64,000 nt of DNA from Nocardioides acrostichi (GCF_015319165.1 NZ_JADIVZ010000005.1:124001-188000), one strand, 5' to 3'; shown: positions 24,258-33,083, counted from the first letter of the stretch. Numbers and translations are program-made. The notes: generated by a model not told the origin, from the sequence alone.

Positions 24258-25085
24258 TCACCCCGCCAGCCGGACGGTGGTGGTGGTGCCCCAGATGGCC
24301 ATCGAGAGCAACAGGTCGATGACGTTGACGGCGACGATCGAGGTACGCACCGCGCGACCCACGGCCACGCCCACGCCGGCGGGGCCGCCGCCTGCGGAGT
24401 AGCCGTAGTAGCAGTGGATGAGGATCACCGTGACGGCGAAGACCAGAACCTTGCCGAACGACCAGAGCACGTCGCCGGGCGGGAGGAACTGGAAGAAGTA
24501 GTGGGAGTAGGTGCCCGGGCTCTGGCCGTAGAACTGCACGATGGTCAGCTGGGTCGCCCAGTAGGAGAACACCAGGCCCACGACGTAGAGCGGGATGATC
24601 GCGATCAGGCCGCCGACGATGCGGGTGGACACGAGGTACTGCATCGAGGGGATCGCCATCACCTCGACGGCGTCGATCTCCTCGGAGATGCGCATGGCGC
24701 CTAGTTGGGCGGTGAAGCCGCAGCCGACCGTCGCGGCCAGCGCGATGCCCGAGACCAGCGGGGCGATCTCGCGGGTGTTGAAGTAGGCGGAGACGAAGCC
24801 GGCCAGCGGCGCCGTGCCGATCTGGTCGAGGGCGGCGTAGCCGGAGAGGCCGACCTGGGCCCCGGTGAAGAACGTCATCGCGAGGATGACACCGACGGTG
24901 CCGCCGATGACGGCCAGGGCGCCGGAGCCGAGGGTCACCTCGGCGAGGATGCGCAGCACCTCCTTCTGGTAGCGCACCGCGGACGCCGGTGCGGCGGCGA
25001 GCGCGCGCAGGTAGAAGGAGAGCTGCTGACCGAGGTCGTCGAGCGCCGACATCGGCTTGGCGTAGACGGACTTGATGCTGGCCAT
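24258..25085 (-). CDS. yrbEB: MlaE/YrbE family permease, second subunit
   Basis: 275 residues with five or six hydrophobic segments. The family segment GFTAQLGAMRISEEIDAVEVM (about 135-155), which in MlaE contacts the ATPase, is intact. Together with YrbEA it forms the inner-membrane permease through which MCE-delivered lipid passes. The start MASIKSVYAKP at 25085 sits 4 nt after the yrbEA stop. The symbol is used by position; paralogue numbering is not implied. Confidence 0.92.
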   Translation of the reverse strand: MASIKSVYAKPMSALDDLGQQLSFYLRALAAAPASAVRYQKEVLRILAEVTLGSGALAVIGGTVGVILAMTFFTGAQVGLSGYAALDQIGTAPLAGFVSAYFNTREIAPLVSGIALAATVGCGFTAQLGAMRISEEIDAVEVMAIPSMQYLVSTRIVGGLIAIIPLYVVGLVFSYWATQLTIVQFYGQSPGTYSHYFFQFLPPGDVLWSFGKVLVFAVTVILIHCYYGYSAGGGPAGVGVAVGRAVRTSIVAVNVIDLLLSMAIWGTTTTVRLAG

Positions 25086-25089
25086 GACC

Positions 25090-25875
25090 TCAGCCCGTCT
25101 TCGGGGGTACGACCTGGAGGTAGATCGCACTCAGGACGAAGTTGACGACGAACAGGAGGACGAAGGTGATGACGACGGACTCGTTCACCGCGTCGCCCAC
25201 GCCCTTGGGGCCTCCACCGGCGTTCATGCCCTTGTAGGAGGCGACGACAGCGGCGATGAGACCGAAGATGACCGCCTTGACCAGGCCGATCCACAGATCG
25301 GGCAGCTGGGCGAGGGCGGTGAAGCTGGCGATGTAGGCGCCGGGCGTGCCGTCTTGGAGCAGCACGTTGAAGACATAGCCGCCCGCCACACCGACGACGC
25401 TGACCAGGCCGTTGAGGAACAGCGAGACCAGCATGGCGGCGAGCACGCGCGGGACGACGAGGCGCTGGATGGGGTCGATGCCCAGCACCATCATGGCGTC
25501 GAGCTCCTCGCGGATCTTGCGGGCGCCCAGGTCGGCGGCGATGGCCGAACCGCCCGCGCCGGCGATGAGGAGCGCCGTCGCGATGGGAGCGGCCTGCTGC
25601 ACCACGGCGAGCACGGAGGCCGCGCCGGTGAACGACTGCGCACCGAACTGTTTGATGAGGCCCCCGACCTGGAGCGCGATGACGGCTCCGAAGGGGATGG
25701 CGACCAGCGCCGTCGGGATGATCGTCACCGAGGCGATGAACCACGCCTGCTGGATGAACTCCCGCAACTGGAACGGTCGCCGGAAGAGGCCCCGCAGTAC
25801 GTCGAGCGCGAACGCGAAGAGCGTGCCTGCGGCGCCGACCGGCGCGAGCACCTTGCTCGCGGTCAGGTTGGCCAC
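25090..25875 (-). CDS. yrbEA: MlaE/YrbE family permease, first subunit
   Basis: 261 residues, five or six hydrophobic segments. It carries the conserved segment AADLGARKIREELDAMMVLG (about 112-131), the equivalent of the coupling helix of MlaE permeases, and GGGPKGVGDAVNESVV near the C-terminus. It lies between mceG and yrbEB with 16- and 4-nt gaps, so ATPase, permease and MCE genes are one transcription unit. Confidence 0.92.
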   Translation of the reverse strand: MANLTASKVLAPVGAAGTLFAFALDVLRGLFRRPFQLREFIQQAWFIASVTIIPTALVAIPFGAVIALQVGGLIKQFGAQSFTGAASVLAVVQQAAPIATALLIAGAGGSAIAADLGARKIREELDAMMVLGIDPIQRLVVPRVLAAMLVSLFLNGLVSVVGVAGGYVFNVLLQDGTPGAYIASFTALAQLPDLWIGLVKAVIFGLIAAVVASYKGMNAGGGPKGVGDAVNESVVITFVLLFVVNFVLSAIYLQVVPPKTG

Positions 25876-25891
25876 GTGTGTCGAGCCCTCC

Positions 25892-26845
25892 TCAGACGGC
25901 CGTGGTCATGGACATGTTCTCCTCGAAGGAGCCCGGAGGCGGCGTGATGCCGTTCTCCTTGCACCACGCACCCGGCTCACGCTGGGAGCGGCGAGGAATG
26001 CCGTTCGAGGGCTCGAGCTGCATCGGGATCGGCGGCAGCGGGGGCAGTTCCTGATCGGCCTCGGCCGCCAGCTCGTCGGCGTCCTTCTCCTCCGACATGC
26101 CGATCGGGCCGACCCGCTGGGCGTTGAGGAACTGACGTACCACCGGCTCCTCCGAGCTGAGCAGCATCTCGCGCGGGCCGAACATCGCCAGGTGCTTGTG
26201 GTAGAGCAGACCGATGTTGTCGGGCACCGTGCGCGCGGTGTTGATGTCGTGGGTCACGATGAGGAACGTCGCGTCGATCTGGGCGTTCAGGTCGACGATG
26301 AGCTGGTTGAGGAACGCCGTGCGCACCGGGTCGAGGCCGGAGTCGGGCTCGTCGAAGAGCACGATCTCGGGGTCGAGCACCAGGCCGCGGGCGATGCCGG
26401 CGCGCTTGCGCATGCCACCGGAGATCTCGCCGGGCAGCTTGTCCTCGGTGCCGAGAAGGCCGACGAGGTCCATCTTCTCCATGACGATGTTGCGGATCTC
26501 GGACTCGGACTTCTTGGTGTGCTCGCGCAGCGGGAAGGCGATGTTGTCGTAGAGGTTCATCGAGCCGAACATGGCGCCGTCTTGGAACAGCACGCCGAAG
26601 AGCTTGCGGACCTCGTAGAGCTCCTTCTCCGAGCACGAGGCGATGTCGGTGCCCTGGATCACGATGGAGCCGCGGTCGGGCTTGAGCAGACCGATGAGGG
26701 TCTTGAGGAACACCGACTTGCCGGTGCCGGACGGGCCGAGCATCACGCAGATCTCGCCGGCCGGGATCGTCAGGGTGACGTCACCCCAGATCAGGCTCTT
26801 GCCGAAGCTCTTGGTCAGGTTCTCGACCTTGATCTCGGTGCCCAC
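25892..26845 (-). CDS. mceG: Mce transporter ATPase MceG (Mkl-type)
   Basis: 317 residues. Walker A GPSGTGKS (about 37), ABC signature ISGGMRKRAGIARGL (about 137), Walker B VLFDEPDSGLDP (about 158) and the switch His in IVTHD. A C-terminal extension (about 250-317) with GPIGMSEEKD is characteristic of actinobacterial MceG/Mkl rather than MlaF. It energises lipid import by the YrbE/Mce complex. Three GTG codons compete (26854, 26851, 26845); the last has AAGGGG at proper distance and gives MGTEIKVENLTK. Its position next to rplL matches the orphan mkl gene of Mycobacterium tuberculosis (established knowledge). Confidence 0.93.
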   Translation of the reverse strand: MGTEIKVENLTKSFGKSLIWGDVTLTIPAGEICVMLGPSGTGKSVFLKTLIGLLKPDRGSIVIQGTDIASCSEKELYEVRKLFGVLFQDGAMFGSMNLYDNIAFPLREHTKKSESEIRNIVMEKMDLVGLLGTEDKLPGEISGGMRKRAGIARGLVLDPEIVLFDEPDSGLDPVRTAFLNQLIVDLNAQIDATFLIVTHDINTARTVPDNIGLLYHKHLAMFGPREMLLSSEEPVVRQFLNAQRVGPIGMSEEKDADELAAEADQELPPLPPIPMQLEPSNGIPRRSQREPGAWCKENGITPPPGSFEENMSMTTAV

Positions 26846-27090
26846 GCACACCACCCCTTGCCGTCACGGCCCTGCTGGACCTCGCCTTGACAACCCCATG
26901 CACCCCGGACGCTGACTCATGGGTAACAACGCCCGTGCACCCGCGAGGTTACGTGGTCGGCGTCACTTCGTCACGTCGATCGGAAACTTCGTCACCGTAC
27001 TGCGACCTGCCGCGACCTGCGAAGACTCCTCTCACCCCTCCCCCAGGCTTCGCTGCCCGCTCGGGGTCGGCGAGGCCCCGAAACGCAACA
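26846..27090 (-). promoter_or_regulatory. Upstream region of the mce operon with 10-bp direct repeats
   Basis: The rplL-mceG gap (26846-27164) has no gene. ACTTCGTCAC occurs twice, at 26965-26974 and 26986-26995, 21 bp apart, about two helical turns on the same DNA face, which suggests a regulator site. A possible minus-strand promoter is TTCGCA, 18 bp, TACGGT just upstream of these repeats, so a repressor bound there would block elongation or the start. This is prediction only. Confidence 0.4.
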
Positions 27091-27127
27091 GGGCGGCACC
27101 CGTCCGGCGAACCGGAGGGTGCCGCCC
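27091..27127 (-). terminator. rplJL terminator hairpin
   Basis: GGGCGGCACCCGTCCGG (27091-27107) pairs with CCGGAGGGTGCCGCCC (27112-27127) around a CGAA loop, with one bulged G. It lies 37 nt beyond the rplL stop and is followed on the minus strand by TGTTGCGTTTCG. It separates rplL from the mce operon. Confidence 0.85.
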
Positions 27128-27164
27128 TGGGCGACGTCGAGACGTGCTCGACTCGTGGAGGTCG

Positions 27165-27554
27165 TTACTTGACCGACACGGTGGCGCCGGCGCCCTCGAG
27201 GGCCTCCTTGGCCTTCGCGGCGGCGTCCTTGTCGACCTTCTCGAGGACGGCCTTGGGGGCCGCCTCCACGAGCTCCTTGGCCTCCTTGAGACCGAGGGAG
27301 GTCAGCGCGCGGACCTCCTTGATGACGTTGATCTTCTTGTCGCCGGCGGCCTCGAGGACCACGTCGAACTCGTCCTGCTCGGCGGCGGCGTCGTCGCCAC
27401 CGCCACCGGCCGGGGCGCCTGCGGCGGCCACGGCGACGGGAGCAGCGGCGGTCACGCCGAAGGTCTCCTCGAACTGCTTCACGAACTCGGAGAGCTCGAT
27501 GAGGGTCATCTCCTTGAAGGCGTCAAGGAGCTCGTCGGTGCTGAGCTTGGCCAT
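27165..27554 (-). CDS. rplL: 50S ribosomal protein L7/L12
   Basis: 129 residues. The N-terminal dimerisation helix ([20 protein letters not shown]) is joined by an Ala/Gly hinge (about 36-55) to the factor-binding domain with [20 protein letters not shown]. It forms the flexible stalk of the large subunit that recruits translation GTPases. ATG start preceded by AGAAAGGTAGAG. It is co-transcribed with rplJ, 79 nt upstream. Confidence 0.98.
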   Translation of the reverse strand: MAKLSTDELLDAFKEMTLIELSEFVKQFEETFGVTAAAPVAVAAAGAPAGGGGDDAAAEQDEFDVVLEAAGDKKINVIKEVRALTSLGLKEAKELVEAAPKAVLEKVDKDAAAKAKEALEGAGATVSVK

Positions 27555-27633
27555 GGTGGCTCTACCTTTCTGGTGTGGCCGGGGCGACCGGCCGGGTTTC
27601 AGGTGGTGATGTGCTGCCGAACGACCTGGTCGG

Positions 27634-28275
27634 TCAGGCGTCGGCGGAGTCCTCTACCGGGGCGTCGTCGGCCGGGGCGGCGTCCGCTGCGGGAGCCTCC
27701 TCGGCAGGGGCGCTCTCGGTGGCGACGGGCTCGCCCGCACCACCTGCGAGGATCGAGGGATCCTGCTCGGCCTTGGCCTGGAGCGCACCCGCGAGGCGGG
27801 CGGCCTGGCTGAGCGGCGCGTTGAGCAGGTAGACGGCCTGGCTGAGGGACGCGAGCATCGCGCCGGCCAGCTTGCCCATGAGTACCTCGCGGGACTCCAG
27901 GTCAGCCAGCTTGGCGATCTTGGCCGCGTCCAGCGGCTCGCCGTCGAGGATGCCGCCCTTGATGATGAGGGCGGGGTTCGCCTTGGCAAAGTCACGCAGG
28001 CCCTTGGCCGCCTCGACGACGTCGCCGTTGATGAAGGCGATCGCGGTCGGGCCGGTCAGCAGGTCGTCGAAGCCGGAGATGCCGACCTCGGTGGCGGCCA
28101 GCTTGGCCAGCGTGTTCTTGACCACGGCGTACGTGGCGTTCTCTCCGAGGGAGCGTCGAAGATCCTTCAGCTCCTTGACGGTGAGACCGCGGTAGTCGGT
28201 CAGCACGGCACCGGCGGAGTCGTTGAACGAGTCGACGATCTCCGCGATGGCCGCTTGCTTGTCTGGCCGCGCCAT
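27634..28275 (-). CDS. rplJ: 50S ribosomal protein L10
   Basis: 213 residues: an N-terminal rRNA-binding domain (residues 1-100, [19 protein letters not shown]), C-terminal helices that hold L7/L12 dimers, and an acidic Ala/Glu/Asp tail from about 180 seen in some actinobacteria. ATG at 28275 is preceded by GAGGAGA. L10 usually autoregulates its operon through the mRNA leader; a leader of nearly 200 nt is present here but its fold was not verified. Confidence 0.98.
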   Translation of the reverse strand: MARPDKQAAIAEIVDSFNDSAGAVLTDYRGLTVKELKDLRRSLGENATYAVVKNTLAKLAATEVGISGFDDLLTGPTAIAFINGDVVEAAKGLRDFAKANPALIIKGGILDGEPLDAAKIAKLADLESREVLMGKLAGAMLASLSQAVYLLNAPLSQAARLAGALQAKAEQDPSILAGGAGEPVATESAPAEEAPAADAAPADDAPVEDSADA

Positions 28276-28477
28276 GGGTCTCCTCTGAGTGTGCTGGAAG
28301 ACCGCGGGGAGCCCGTCGAACGACGAACGCCCCGGGCGCAGGCTCAGGGCGTGGAATGCGGTTCACGAGGAATCGCATCAATGCTCTGCATCCTGCGCTG
28401 GCTGCCCGCTCTCGCGGAACCTTCGCCCTGGCTGCTCGCACAGCCGGGGAACCGGCGGTCTCTGGTTACGAGGCCAC

Positions 28478-28507
28478 ACGCTACGTCGCCCGGGGCGATG
28501 CCGACAA
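28478..28507 (-). promoter_or_regulatory. Predicted rplJL promoter, with about 195-nt leader (28276-28470)
   Basis: Minus strand -35 TTGTCG (28502-28507) and -10 TAGCGT (28478-28483), 18-bp spacer. The long leader is the right place for an L10-binding leader; I could not fold it by eye with confidence. The promoter lies immediately upstream of the divergent aminotransferase start. Confidence 0.55.
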
Positions 28508-28535
28508 ATCGAGCGAGGCTGGCAGGATCTGGGCC

Positions 28536-29813
28536 ATGACCGCCGCTGCGCCGCTCGCCTCCCTCTCCCCCGCCGACCTCGCTGCCTTCCGGGCGCAGAA
28601 GCAGGCGGACTACGACGCGTTGTGCGCGCGGGGGCTGGCGCTGGACCTGACCCGTGGGAAGCCGTCGAGCGCCCAGCTCGATCTCTCCGACGGTCTGCTC
28701 TCGCTGCCGACGTCAACCACGGACCGCTCGGGCGCCGACGTGCGCAACTACGGCGGTCTCGAGGGCCTGGCCGAGCTGCGGGAGATCTTCGCGGAGCTGC
28801 TCTGGGTCGAGCCGGAGCAGGTGGTCTGCGGCGGCAACTCGAGCCTCACGATGATGCACCAGACGATCGTCGACCTGCTGCTGTGGGGCGGGCCGGGTTC
28901 GGAGCGTCCGTGGAAGGACGAGCCGGCCCTGAAGTTCGTGTGCCCGGTGCCGGGATACGACCGCCACTTCTCGATGCTGGCCGACTTCGGCATCGAGATG
29001 GTGACCGTGCCCATGAACGCCGACGGCCCCGACGTCGAGGCGGTCAGGGCCCTGGTGGCCGACGACCCGAGCGTCAAGGGTCTGTGGATCGTGCCGACGT
29101 ACGCCAACCCCTCGGGCGCGGTGTGCAGTCGCGAAGTGGCGACGGAACTGATGTCGATGCCGACCGCGGCGCCGGACTTCCGCGTGTTCTGGGACAACGC
29201 CTACGCCTTCCACCACCTCACCGAGGACGAGGCGAAGTCGGCCGACGCGCTGGCGATCGCGAGCGGTTGCGGCCACCCCGACCGACCCCTCCTGTTCGCC
29301 TCCACCTCGAAGATGACGTTCGCGGGCGCGGGTGTGGCGGTCATGGCGATGAGCGCGGCCAACAAGGCGTGGTTCCTGAAGCATCTCGCCATGGCCTCGA
29401 TCGGCCCCGACAAGATCAACCACCTGCGCCACGTCGAGTTCTTCGGCGACGCCGACGGGGTGCGGGCGCACATGCGCCGGCACCGCGACATCATCGCCCC
29501 CAAGTTCGAGGCCGTGGACGCCGCGCTCACCACGGGCCTCGGCGGGCTCGGGATCGCGGAGTGGTCCAAGCCCACCGGCGGCTACTTCGTGAACCTCGAC
29601 GTGCTCGACGGCACCGCGACCCGCATCATCCAGCTCGCGAAGCAGGCCGGCATCGCACTGACCCCCGCCGGCGCCTCGTTCCCGCACGGCGACGACCCGC
29701 GCGATCGCAACATCCGCCTGGCCCCCACCTTCCCGCCGCTGGAGCAGGTCGAGACCGCCATGGCCGGGGTGGCCACCTGCGTGGCCCTGGCCGCCGCCGA
29801 GTCCCTCAGCTGA
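28536..29813 (+). CDS. PLP-dependent aspartate-type aminotransferase (Rv3722c-like)
   Basis: 425 residues. The N-terminus LDLTRGKPSSAQLDLSDGLL and the internal NYGGLEGLAELREIFAELL are features of the aminotransferase family to which M. tuberculosis Rv3722c, its main aspartate aminotransferase, belongs. The Schiff-base lysine is in FASTSKMTFAGAG (about residue 257), and GGNSSLTMMHQ is the phosphate-binding loop. It probably interconverts aspartate and oxaloacetate with glutamate as partner. ATG 28536 is 7 nt after CAGGAT with no Shine-Dalgarno, so the transcript may be leaderless. It sits alone between rplJ and a minus-strand operon. Confidence 0.85.
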   Translation: MTAAAPLASLSPADLAAFRAQKQADYDALCARGLALDLTRGKPSSAQLDLSDGLLSLPTSTTDRSGADVRNYGGLEGLAELREIFAELLWVEPEQVVCGGNSSLTMMHQTIVDLLLWGGPGSERPWKDEPALKFVCPVPGYDRHFSMLADFGIEMVTVPMNADGPDVEAVRALVADDPSVKGLWIVPTYANPSGAVCSREVATELMSMPTAAPDFRVFWDNAYAFHHLTEDEAKSADALAIASGCGHPDRPLLFASTSKMTFAGAGVAVMAMSAANKAWFLKHLAMASIGPDKINHLRHVEFFGDADGVRAHMRRHRDIIAPKFEAVDAALTTGLGGLGIAEWSKPTGGYFVNLDVLDGTATRIIQLAKQAGIALTPAGASFPHGDDPRDRNIRLAPTFPPLEQVETAMAGVATCVALAAAESLS

Positions 29814-29815
29814 AC

Positions 29816-29850
29816 CACGAGGGATCCCGGTCGTCCCTCGAGGAGTTACT
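29816..29850 (+). repeat. Degenerate single copy of the 22-bp intergenic repeat
   Basis: Directly after the aminotransferase stop, GAGGGATCCCGGTCGTCCC is followed by TCGAGGAGTTACTCG. Compared with the arrays at 50034 and 55528 (core AGGGGTCGCGAATCGTCCC followed by a GAGGGGTCACTCG-type end) it shows about six substitutions at the same spacing. Confidence 0.55.
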
Positions 29851-29935
29851 CGTTGCTGCTCGAGGGGTCGATTGCACGCGTCTGGCGCAACGTCTGGCGC
29901 GCTGGACGGCGACCTGCTCTGCGACGCAGGCGCCC

Positions 29936-30535
29936 TCAGCTCGTCGCCGGCGCAAGCAGCGCCGGGGCCACCCAACGCCGCAGGTAGGCCCGCAGCTCCT
30001 CGCCGTCGCGCGGCGGATCGGAGGGGTGTTCGAGCAGGGAGAGGAACGTGCGCAGCATGAACTCCACCAGCCCGGTCATCTCGATCTCGTCGTAGCTCCA
30101 CTCGATCGGGAACCGGTGCAGCACGGCCAGCCCGAAGTCCATGGCCGTCGACGAGGTCGCGCGGCGGGAGAACAACTCGGTCTCCCCGGTCTGGAGCAGC
30201 AGGCCGATGTGGGGCTCCTCGGCGATGTGCTCGATGGTGTGCGCGATGGCCTCGACGAGCGCCTCGCCGGGCTCACGGATGTCGGCGACGTGCGCGGTCA
30301 GGCGGTCGAGGAACTGCTCGGCGCCTGACTCGCCCACCGCGACGAGCAGGTCGGCGATGCTGCTGAAGTAGCGGTACACCGTCTGTCGGGTGACGCCGAG
30401 CTCGTTCGCGACGTCGGCCAGGGTGGTCTTCGCGGCGCCGTGACGCTCGACGCAGCGGCGGGTCGCGGCGACGATGCGCTCGCGCGCCTCGGCCTCGTCT
30501 CGCGGCAGGTCACCCTGCCAGCCCCGCGTCCTCAC
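29936..30535 (-). CDS. TetR/AcrR family transcriptional regulator
   Basis: 199 residues. The N-terminal helix-turn-helix (RIVAATRRCVERHGAAKTTL then VANELGVTRQTVYRYFSS, about 17-62) is textbook TetR; the ligand-binding half ends LRAYLRRWVAP. GTG at 30535 overlaps the upstream membrane-protein gene by 26 nt, so it is the last gene of a three-gene operon with that protein and an FAD oxidoreductase. An inverted repeat before the first gene (33024-33048) is a plausible autoregulatory operator. Confidence 0.88.
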   Translation of the reverse strand: MRTRGWQGDLPRDEAEARERIVAATRRCVERHGAAKTTLADVANELGVTRQTVYRYFSSIADLLVAVGESGAEQFLDRLTAHVADIREPGEALVEAIAHTIEHIAEEPHIGLLLQTGETELFSRRATSSTAMDFGLAVLHRFPIEWSYDEIEMTGLVEFMLRTFLSLLEHPSDPPRDGEELRAYLRRWVAPALLAPATS

Positions 30536-31511
30536 GCGGCGATCCTCCCACGGACACTTCGCGCTCGCTCGCCCCAGACGACGCCGCTCGCCGCTGCGCG
30601 TAGGGCAGGGCCACCAGCGTCGCGAGGGCGAGGAGCCCGAGTGCCTGGACGCCGATGTAGAGCGTGAGGCCACCCTCGTAGACGGCGTTGGCGATGACCA
30701 TGGCCCCCATGGCGGCCACGTAGCCGGCCACCAGCCCCACCGCGCCACCCTGGGCCCTCGGCCGCCCGGTGGCGATGGCGCGTATCGCGACCCCCCAGGC
30801 CACGACCGCGAGCACGCCCATGAACGGCCACTGCGGCCAGCCGGCGAGGGTCACCCCGAGCAGCGGCAGGTGCAGCAGGGGGCCGACGACGTTCAACCCC
30901 CCACCGATGCCCAGGGAGCCGAGCAGCAGGCGGCGCGGGGTCGCGGTCGCCGTGGGAGCGAACCGGTAGACCGCGAAGAGGAAGGCGGCGCCCCACGTGG
31001 TCTGCCACCAGGCGTCCATGGCCGGCCACCCCTGCCACAGCTGGTAGAGGTTCCAGTCACCCCAGGTCCACCACACGACGTGTCGCAGACCGCCCTCGAT
31101 GATGTAGGGCGCATCGAGGGCCAGCATGATGGCGCCGCCGGCGATCGCGCGCTGGAGGAGCGCGGTGATACCGAGGGAGTCGACGATGCGGAAGCCGGTG
31201 TAGAGCATCACCGGATAGAAGATCGGCACGTAGCTCGGCATCAGCGTCGCGTCGCGCAGTCCGGGCACCCAGCCCCAGTCGAGCATCAGCACGAACGTGC
31301 CCTGCTGATAGCTGTTGTGGATCATCATCCCGGAGAGCTCCAGGAACAGCCCGTACCACAGCGCCGCGACGAGCACGAGGACGTCGATCCGGCGACCACG
31401 ACGCCACGCCACCACGGCGCACCCGCTGGCGAGGGCGAACATGCCGAGGAACATCAGGTCCATGAGGTTCTTCTGCCAGACCAGGTCGGCAGGGTCGGTC
31501 CAGCGCAACAC
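30510..31511 (-). CDS. Polytopic membrane protein of unknown function
   Basis: 333 residues with about nine predicted membrane segments and many Trp/Tyr residues (VVWWTWGDWNLYQLWQGWP near 145-163). An N-terminal LRWTDPADLVWQKN precedes the first helix. I do not recognise the family. Being between a TetR gene and an FAD-dependent oxidoreductase gene, with a 3-nt gap to the latter, it may take part in modification or export of a hydrophobic compound; this is inference from context only. GTG or ATG start at 31511 is consistent with the gene spacing. Confidence 0.7.
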   Translation of the reverse strand: MLRWTDPADLVWQKNLMDLMFLGMFALASGCAVVAWRRGRRIDVLVLVAALWYGLFLELSGMMIHNSYQQGTFVLMLDWGWVPGLRDATLMPSYVPIFYPVMLYTGFRIVDSLGITALLQRAIAGGAIMLALDAPYIIEGGLRHVVWWTWGDWNLYQLWQGWPAMDAWWQTTWGAAFLFAVYRFAPTATATPRRLLLGSLGIGGGLNVVGPLLHLPLLGVTLAGWPQWPFMGVLAVVAWGVAIRAIATGRPRAQGGAVGLVAGYVAAMGAMVIANAVYEGGLTLYIGVQALGLLALATLVALPYAQRRAASSGASEREVSVGGSPREDAGLAG

Positions 31512-31514
31512 GGG

Positions 31515-33008
31515 TCAGCTCCTGCCGACGAGGTGGTCGTGATTCATGGCAGGCGGTTCGCCGAGCAGGTCGTAACCGGCGGGCAGGGAGGTGCGGCCCA
31601 GGCGCGAGCGCACCCAGAAGCGGGCAACCCCGACCAGGAAGCGCGGGTTGCGCACCATCTGCCCCAAGGACTCCTCGAGGTTGAAGACCCGGCCGAAGTG
31701 CTGCTCGACGGCCGGATCCTCGCGACCGGCAGCCGAGACCAGCGCCAACGCCGGCCAGGCGATGCGCATGGCGATCCTGCGCCTCCAGGCCGCTGCGGTC
31801 TCGGTGCCCTCCGCGTGGTCGTAGCCCTGGTCACGGGCCACCGCCAGGGTCCAGGGAACCTCCAGGAACCGGCGGTGCTCCCTCGAGAACGTGCGATGGA
31901 ACGCCGGGTCGACCGACGAGGTCTGCGCCAGGCGGTCGGCGAGGATCACCGCCGAGCAGGCGGCCGCGCTCATGCCTTGTCCGTAGAGAGGGTTGAACGC
32001 GCACGTCGCGTCGCCCAGGCTCACCAGCCCGGTGGGCGGGTGCTCCATCTCGTCGTAGCGCCGCCACCGGTTGCCGGTCGAGCGGGTCACGAAGACCTCA
32101 GAGGTGGGCTCGAGCTGCTTCATGACCCCGGAGAAGTACGGCGTGCGGGTGCGCTCGGCCGCCGCCTCGAAGTCCGTGACGGTGCGGGGCATCTCGTGGC
32201 CCCACGAGCCCATGAACACGATGCGCGCATCGTGCTCGATCGGGAAGACCGTGCACAAGTAGTCGTGCTCGACCGCGTGCGGACCGCTCTGGTTGGTCGG
32301 CAACAGCGCGAGGTGCGACCACCACCACCCGGGCCGCTGCTCGCCCTCGGGCATCGTGTACCACCGCGAGGAGTACACGGCCTTGGCGTCGAGGGTCAGC
32401 TCGCGTGGCGCGGCCCAGCCGGCCTCGACGAGCCAGCCACCCACCGAGGAGCCGCGCCCCAGGCAGTCGACCACCAGGTCGGCGCGCAGCTCACGTTCGC
32501 CACCTGCGGCGTCGCGCCAGGTGACACCGGTGACCCGACCTCGCGCCGTGCCGCCGTCCGCGGTCAGCAGGCCGGTGGCCTGCGCGCGCTCGTGGAAGAC
32601 GACGTTCGGCAGCGCCTTGGCACGATCGCGCAGACCTCGCTCCAGCAGCACCCGCGAGGAGTAGAGCATCGTCATCTGGCCCGTCACGCGCGGGGCCCAG
32701 CCGGCATGCTCGCCGTAGGCGGTCTCGGCGGCAGGGTTGCGCACGACCGCGCCGAGACCGACGAGCTCCTCCTCGATCCCGGGGTAGAGCCGACCGATCG
32801 CCGTCCTCCCGGCATTGAGGAGGAAGTGCGGATGCTTGCTCTGCGGGGCCCCGCGTCGGTGCTCGGCATCCGCGGGCAGGTCGTCGCGCTCGAGCACGAC
32901 CACCTCGGCGAAGTGCGGGGCGACAGCGGCTGCGGCGCAGAGTCCCGCGACGCTCCCCCCGAGCACCACGACCCGCTCGCCGACCCTCCCGGCCCGTGCG
33001 TCCGTCAT
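31515..33008 (-). CDS. FAD-dependent oxidoreductase (aromatic hydroxylase/epoxidase-like fold)
   Basis: 497 residues. VVVLGGSVAGLCAAAAVAPH (about 12-31) is the dinucleotide-binding motif in a GGSVAG variant; DCLGRGS (about 205) matches the DG-type motif, and LGDATCAFNPLYGQGMS (about 345) is the second FAD motif. The layout matches PHBH/squalene-epoxidase type flavoprotein monooxygenases. ATG at 33008 has GAGG at 6 nt and an inverted repeat 16 nt further up. First gene of an operon with the membrane protein and TetR. Substrate unknown. Confidence 0.78.
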   Translation of the reverse strand: MTDARAGRVGERVVVLGGSVAGLCAAAAVAPHFAEVVVLERDDLPADAEHRRGAPQSKHPHFLLNAGRTAIGRLYPGIEEELVGLGAVVRNPAAETAYGEHAGWAPRVTGQMTMLYSSRVLLERGLRDRAKALPNVVFHERAQATGLLTADGGTARGRVTGVTWRDAAGGERELRADLVVDCLGRGSSVGGWLVEAGWAAPRELTLDAKAVYSSRWYTMPEGEQRPGWWWSHLALLPTNQSGPHAVEHDYLCTVFPIEHDARIVFMGSWGHEMPRTVTDFEAAAERTRTPYFSGVMKQLEPTSEVFVTRSTGNRWRRYDEMEHPPTGLVSLGDATCAFNPLYGQGMSAAACSAVILADRLAQTSSVDPAFHRTFSREHRRFLEVPWTLAVARDQGYDHAEGTETAAAWRRRIAMRIAWPALALVSAAGREDPAVEQHFGRVFNLEESLGQMVRNPRFLVGVARFWVRSRLGRTSLPAGYDLLGEPPAMNHDHLVGRS

Positions 33009-33023
33009 CCTTGACCTCACGAT

Positions 33024-33048
33024 CATACGTTTTGCGTTCTTCCGTATG
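33024..33048 (-). promoter_or_regulatory. Inverted repeat, candidate TetR operator
   Basis: CATACG (33024-33029) and CGTATG (33043-33048) form a perfect 6-bp inverted repeat with a 13-bp spacer, 16 bp upstream of the FAD oxidoreductase start. Position and size fit an operator for the TetR encoded at the end of the same operon. Confidence 0.5.
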
Positions 33049-33083
33049 ACCATAGGTTCAGGCGTGCGGCCCGTCAAGATCCG

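Noticed and set aside
28276-28470. Confirmed L10-leader RNA
   Set aside because: Position and length are right, but I could not establish the conserved fold by eye, so it is mentioned only as a leader of rplJ.
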